The notes under the pieces were generated by a model, which saw nothing but the letters and a program-made list of their open reading frames with translations, was not told the origin of the DNA and searched no databases. The position numbers were made by a program, and so were the translations under genes. A stretch of DNA of 64,000 nucleotides from assembly GCF_016909175.1 (NCBI RefSeq), contig NZ_JAFBFI010000001.1:62001-126000 (forward strand), written 5' to 3'. The stretch is from Peribacillus deserti. GTDB lineage: Bacteria > Bacillota > Bacilli > Bacillales > DSM-1321. Shown here piece by piece: positions 62,777 to 64,000 of this stretch (within the stretch, counting starts at the first letter, position 1; the number at the start of each line of letters is the position of its first letter).

Positions 62777-63145
62777 ATGTTTAAAAAAATAATGGCAGTT
62801 CTTAGTGTTTCTGTACTTTCGGCCGTTCTTTTAGCAGGCTGTAATAATAATGATGACAGAAACCCGCCCCCTGAAGATAACAATAACGGTGTGGTGAACG
62901 ATAGAGACCTCGATCAGAATAATAAGAATAGGGAAGACGTGGATTTAAACGATACGAATGATATAGATAATGGCAATATAAGAGACCATGACAGAAATGA
63001 TGATGACGGACAGGTTCCGGGAGATGCAGACCCAACTGACAACAATCATAACAAAGATAATAAGGGCAAAGATAACGACGATCCGTTTGATACAAGATAC
63101 AACGATGAGAAGAAAAAAAATGATGATGTGCCTGACAGCAGGTAA
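62777..63145 (+). CDS. Asp/Asn-rich small lipoprotein
   Basis: 122 residues. Lipoprotein signal with lipobox LAGC (Cys22). The mature part is almost entirely Asp, Asn, Lys, Gly, Arg and Pro without hydrophobic residues, so it is probably disordered and strongly acidic. I do not recognise a family; such proteins may coat the membrane surface or bind cations. ATG 62777 has a perfect AAAGGAGGT site; the upstream in-frame extension is rejected. It is divergent from the large protease. Confidence 0.85.
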   Translation: MFKKIMAVLSVSVLSAVLLAGCNNNDDRNPPPEDNNNGVVNDRDLDQNNKNREDVDLNDTNDIDNGNIRDHDRNDDDGQVPGDADPTDNNHNKDNKGKDNDDPFDTRYNDEKKKNDDVPDSR

Positions 63146-63154
63146 GTGATCATG

Positions 63155-63197
63155 CAAAAAAGACAGGAGCCATGTGGTGCGCTCCCGTCTTTTTTGT
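63155..63197 (+). terminator. Terminator of the lipoprotein gene
   Basis: AAAAAAGAC-GGAGC pairs with GCTCC-GTCTTTTTT with one mismatch. Confidence 0.85.
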
Positions 63198-63210
63198 TGA
63201 GAAATAATAT

Positions 63211-63335
63211 ATAAGCTGTTTAAAAAGTGTATGAGCTGTTATCGAAAATAAATGAGCCGTTTTTTTAAAAATATGAGTCGTTTTTAAAAATAAATAAGCG
63301 GTTATTGAAAAAATATGAGCTATCGCAGAAAAAGA
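63211..63335. repeat. ATGAGC-GTT array, period 21 bp
   Basis: Units start at 63211, 63231, 63252, 63273, 63294 and 63315; the last four intervals are exactly 21 bp. Unit consensus is about ATGAGCNGTTNTTAAAAATA, with TATCGAAA or TATTGAAA variants. It fills the gap between the lipoprotein terminator and the YwpF-family gene. Confidence 0.88.
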
Positions 63336-63767
63336 CTATTCTCTTAATGCAGCAATCGGCTTCGACCGAATTTTGTGTTTGAATTCATCGAGCAGCTGGT
63401 CTCCCTGCAGTCCTTTATTAATAAGGTCCTCTAATAGAAGCTCGGCGTACTTATTTCGGCCTTTTTTAATGACTCCTTCTAATAGAAGAATAATTCCGCC
63501 ATCCACTTCCGCGGCGGAGCATATGGTTGTTTCAAACAGAACAGGGTCATTTCCTTCTTTAGAAATAACGGCCAAGACGAAAATCTTTCCCTCAGGATTT
63601 AATTCTTTTTCAATAGATGCAAAGGATTCTTTACTAATAAAAGCTTCAATAAGCCAACGACTTTGTTCATCTTCTTTATTGATAATCAAACCGTCTTCCA
63701 AATTCACTGAAATTAATTCCTGCTCGTCAGTAACCAGCTGAAAGGACATCAATCTAAAGGTTTTCAT
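63336..63767 (-). CDS. YwpF family protein
   Basis: 143 residues resembling YwpF, a cytoplasmic family found near fabZ/ssbB in B. subtilis and of unknown function. MKTFRLMSFQLV start and the VLAVISKEGNDPVLFETTICSA core. ATG 63767 is chosen by distance to GGAGG; ATG 63770 is possible and the frame runs upstream without support. The region beyond it (63807-64000) shows no gene. Confidence 0.82.
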   Translation of the reverse strand: MKTFRLMSFQLVTDEQELISVNLEDGLIINKEDEQSRWLIEAFISKESFASIEKELNPEGKIFVLAVISKEGNDPVLFETTICSAAEVDGGIILLLEGVIKKGRNKYAELLLEDLINKGLQGDQLLDEFKHKIRSKPIAALRE

Positions 63768-64000
63768 CATTAGCCTCCATTTCATCAAAAGTATGAGTTG
63801 CTGCATTCGTGCGGACTGATTTCATTCATTATAACACAACAAAGATAATGCCCTAAAATTTAAATGAGAAGGAAGATATTGTCGAATTTTATTTGTAAAA
63901 AAAGCTCGAAATAACAAAAAAGCTATTTTTAACGTAAATAGGCCTTGAAAAACCGATTTCTCTCTATACCAAAAAGATATTTTAAAAGCAGAAAACAGCG

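Overview
The window is a Bacillaceae chromosome segment (low-to-mid GC Firmicute, aerobic endospore former). The evidence is the near-complete collinearity with the pyrG-to-fabZ part of the Bacillus subtilis chromosome, the sporulation genes (spo0F, spoIIR, spoIID, spoIIQ, spoIIID), flagellar rod genes, strong AGGAGG-type ribosome sites, and frequent GTG/TTG starts. Genus cannot be fixed from the sequence alone. An 11-gene nuo operon directly after the atp operon is the arrangement known from the B. cereus group and several other Bacillaceae, but not from B. subtilis.

Layout. 1-9.7 kb: pyrG, a DUF2529 gene, spo0F, fbaA, tal, murA2, glpX, rho and rpmE. 10-16.5 kb: tdk, a small unknown gene, the release-factor pair prfA-prmC, spoIIR, an acetyltransferase and the Sua5-type gene ywlC. 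A dense DnaA-box cluster lies around the acetyltransferase/ywlC junction. 17-24.3 kb: mntP, the arginine phosphatase ywlE, a chemotaxis-type receptor, rpiB, ywlG, glyA, upp and mnaA. 24.4-26.6 kb: a Vpr-like subtilase that appears inserted between mnaA and the atp operon. 26.8-34.1 kb: the complete F1Fo ATP synthase operon (atpZ-I-B-E-F-H-A-G-D-C). 34.7-45.5 kb: nuoA-B-C-D-H-I-J-K-L-M-N, a complex I without the NADH module (no nuoE, F or G). 46.6-52.9 kb: DUF1146 gene, ywmB, murA1, spoIID, a VanZ-like gene, spoIIQ and spoIIID with its upstream leader peptide. 53.2-58.8 kb: mbl, two FlgG-type rod genes, a small membrane protein, a LysM-polysaccharide deacetylase and fabZ. 59-63.8 kb: a very large secreted subtilase on the minus strand, a small Asp/Asn-rich lipoprotein and a YwpF-family gene.

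Most of the coding content is core genome. The ATP synthase and complex I form one bioenergetic block. murA1/murA2/mbl/spoIID/spoIIQ/mnaA serve the cell envelope. spo0F, spoIIR, spoIIQ, spoIID and spoIIID cover successive stages of sporulation. prfA/prmC, rpmE and ywlC serve translation.

The unusual material is mostly between genes. Three separate intergenic arrays (about 16.72-16.96, 45.77-45.96 and 63.21-63.34 kb) have different unit sequences, yet all repeat at about 20-21 bp (two helical turns) and share a loose plan of an AGC core followed by a TTCGAAA-like core. I know of no description of these. There is also a 52-bp hairpin tandem repeat, a paired REP-like palindrome family (GGGGACNGTCCCC core with GGGAAAT flanks) at five gene ends, one of which supplies the prmC stop codon, a nested inverted-repeat element of about 380 bp, and a structured palindromic element behind pyrG. 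Mechanistic highlights are the spoIIID leader, where an 18-codon ORF overlaps the strand that can sequester the spoIIID ribosome site, and the 111-bp tandem repeats that build a Lys/Ala-rich extension on NuoC.
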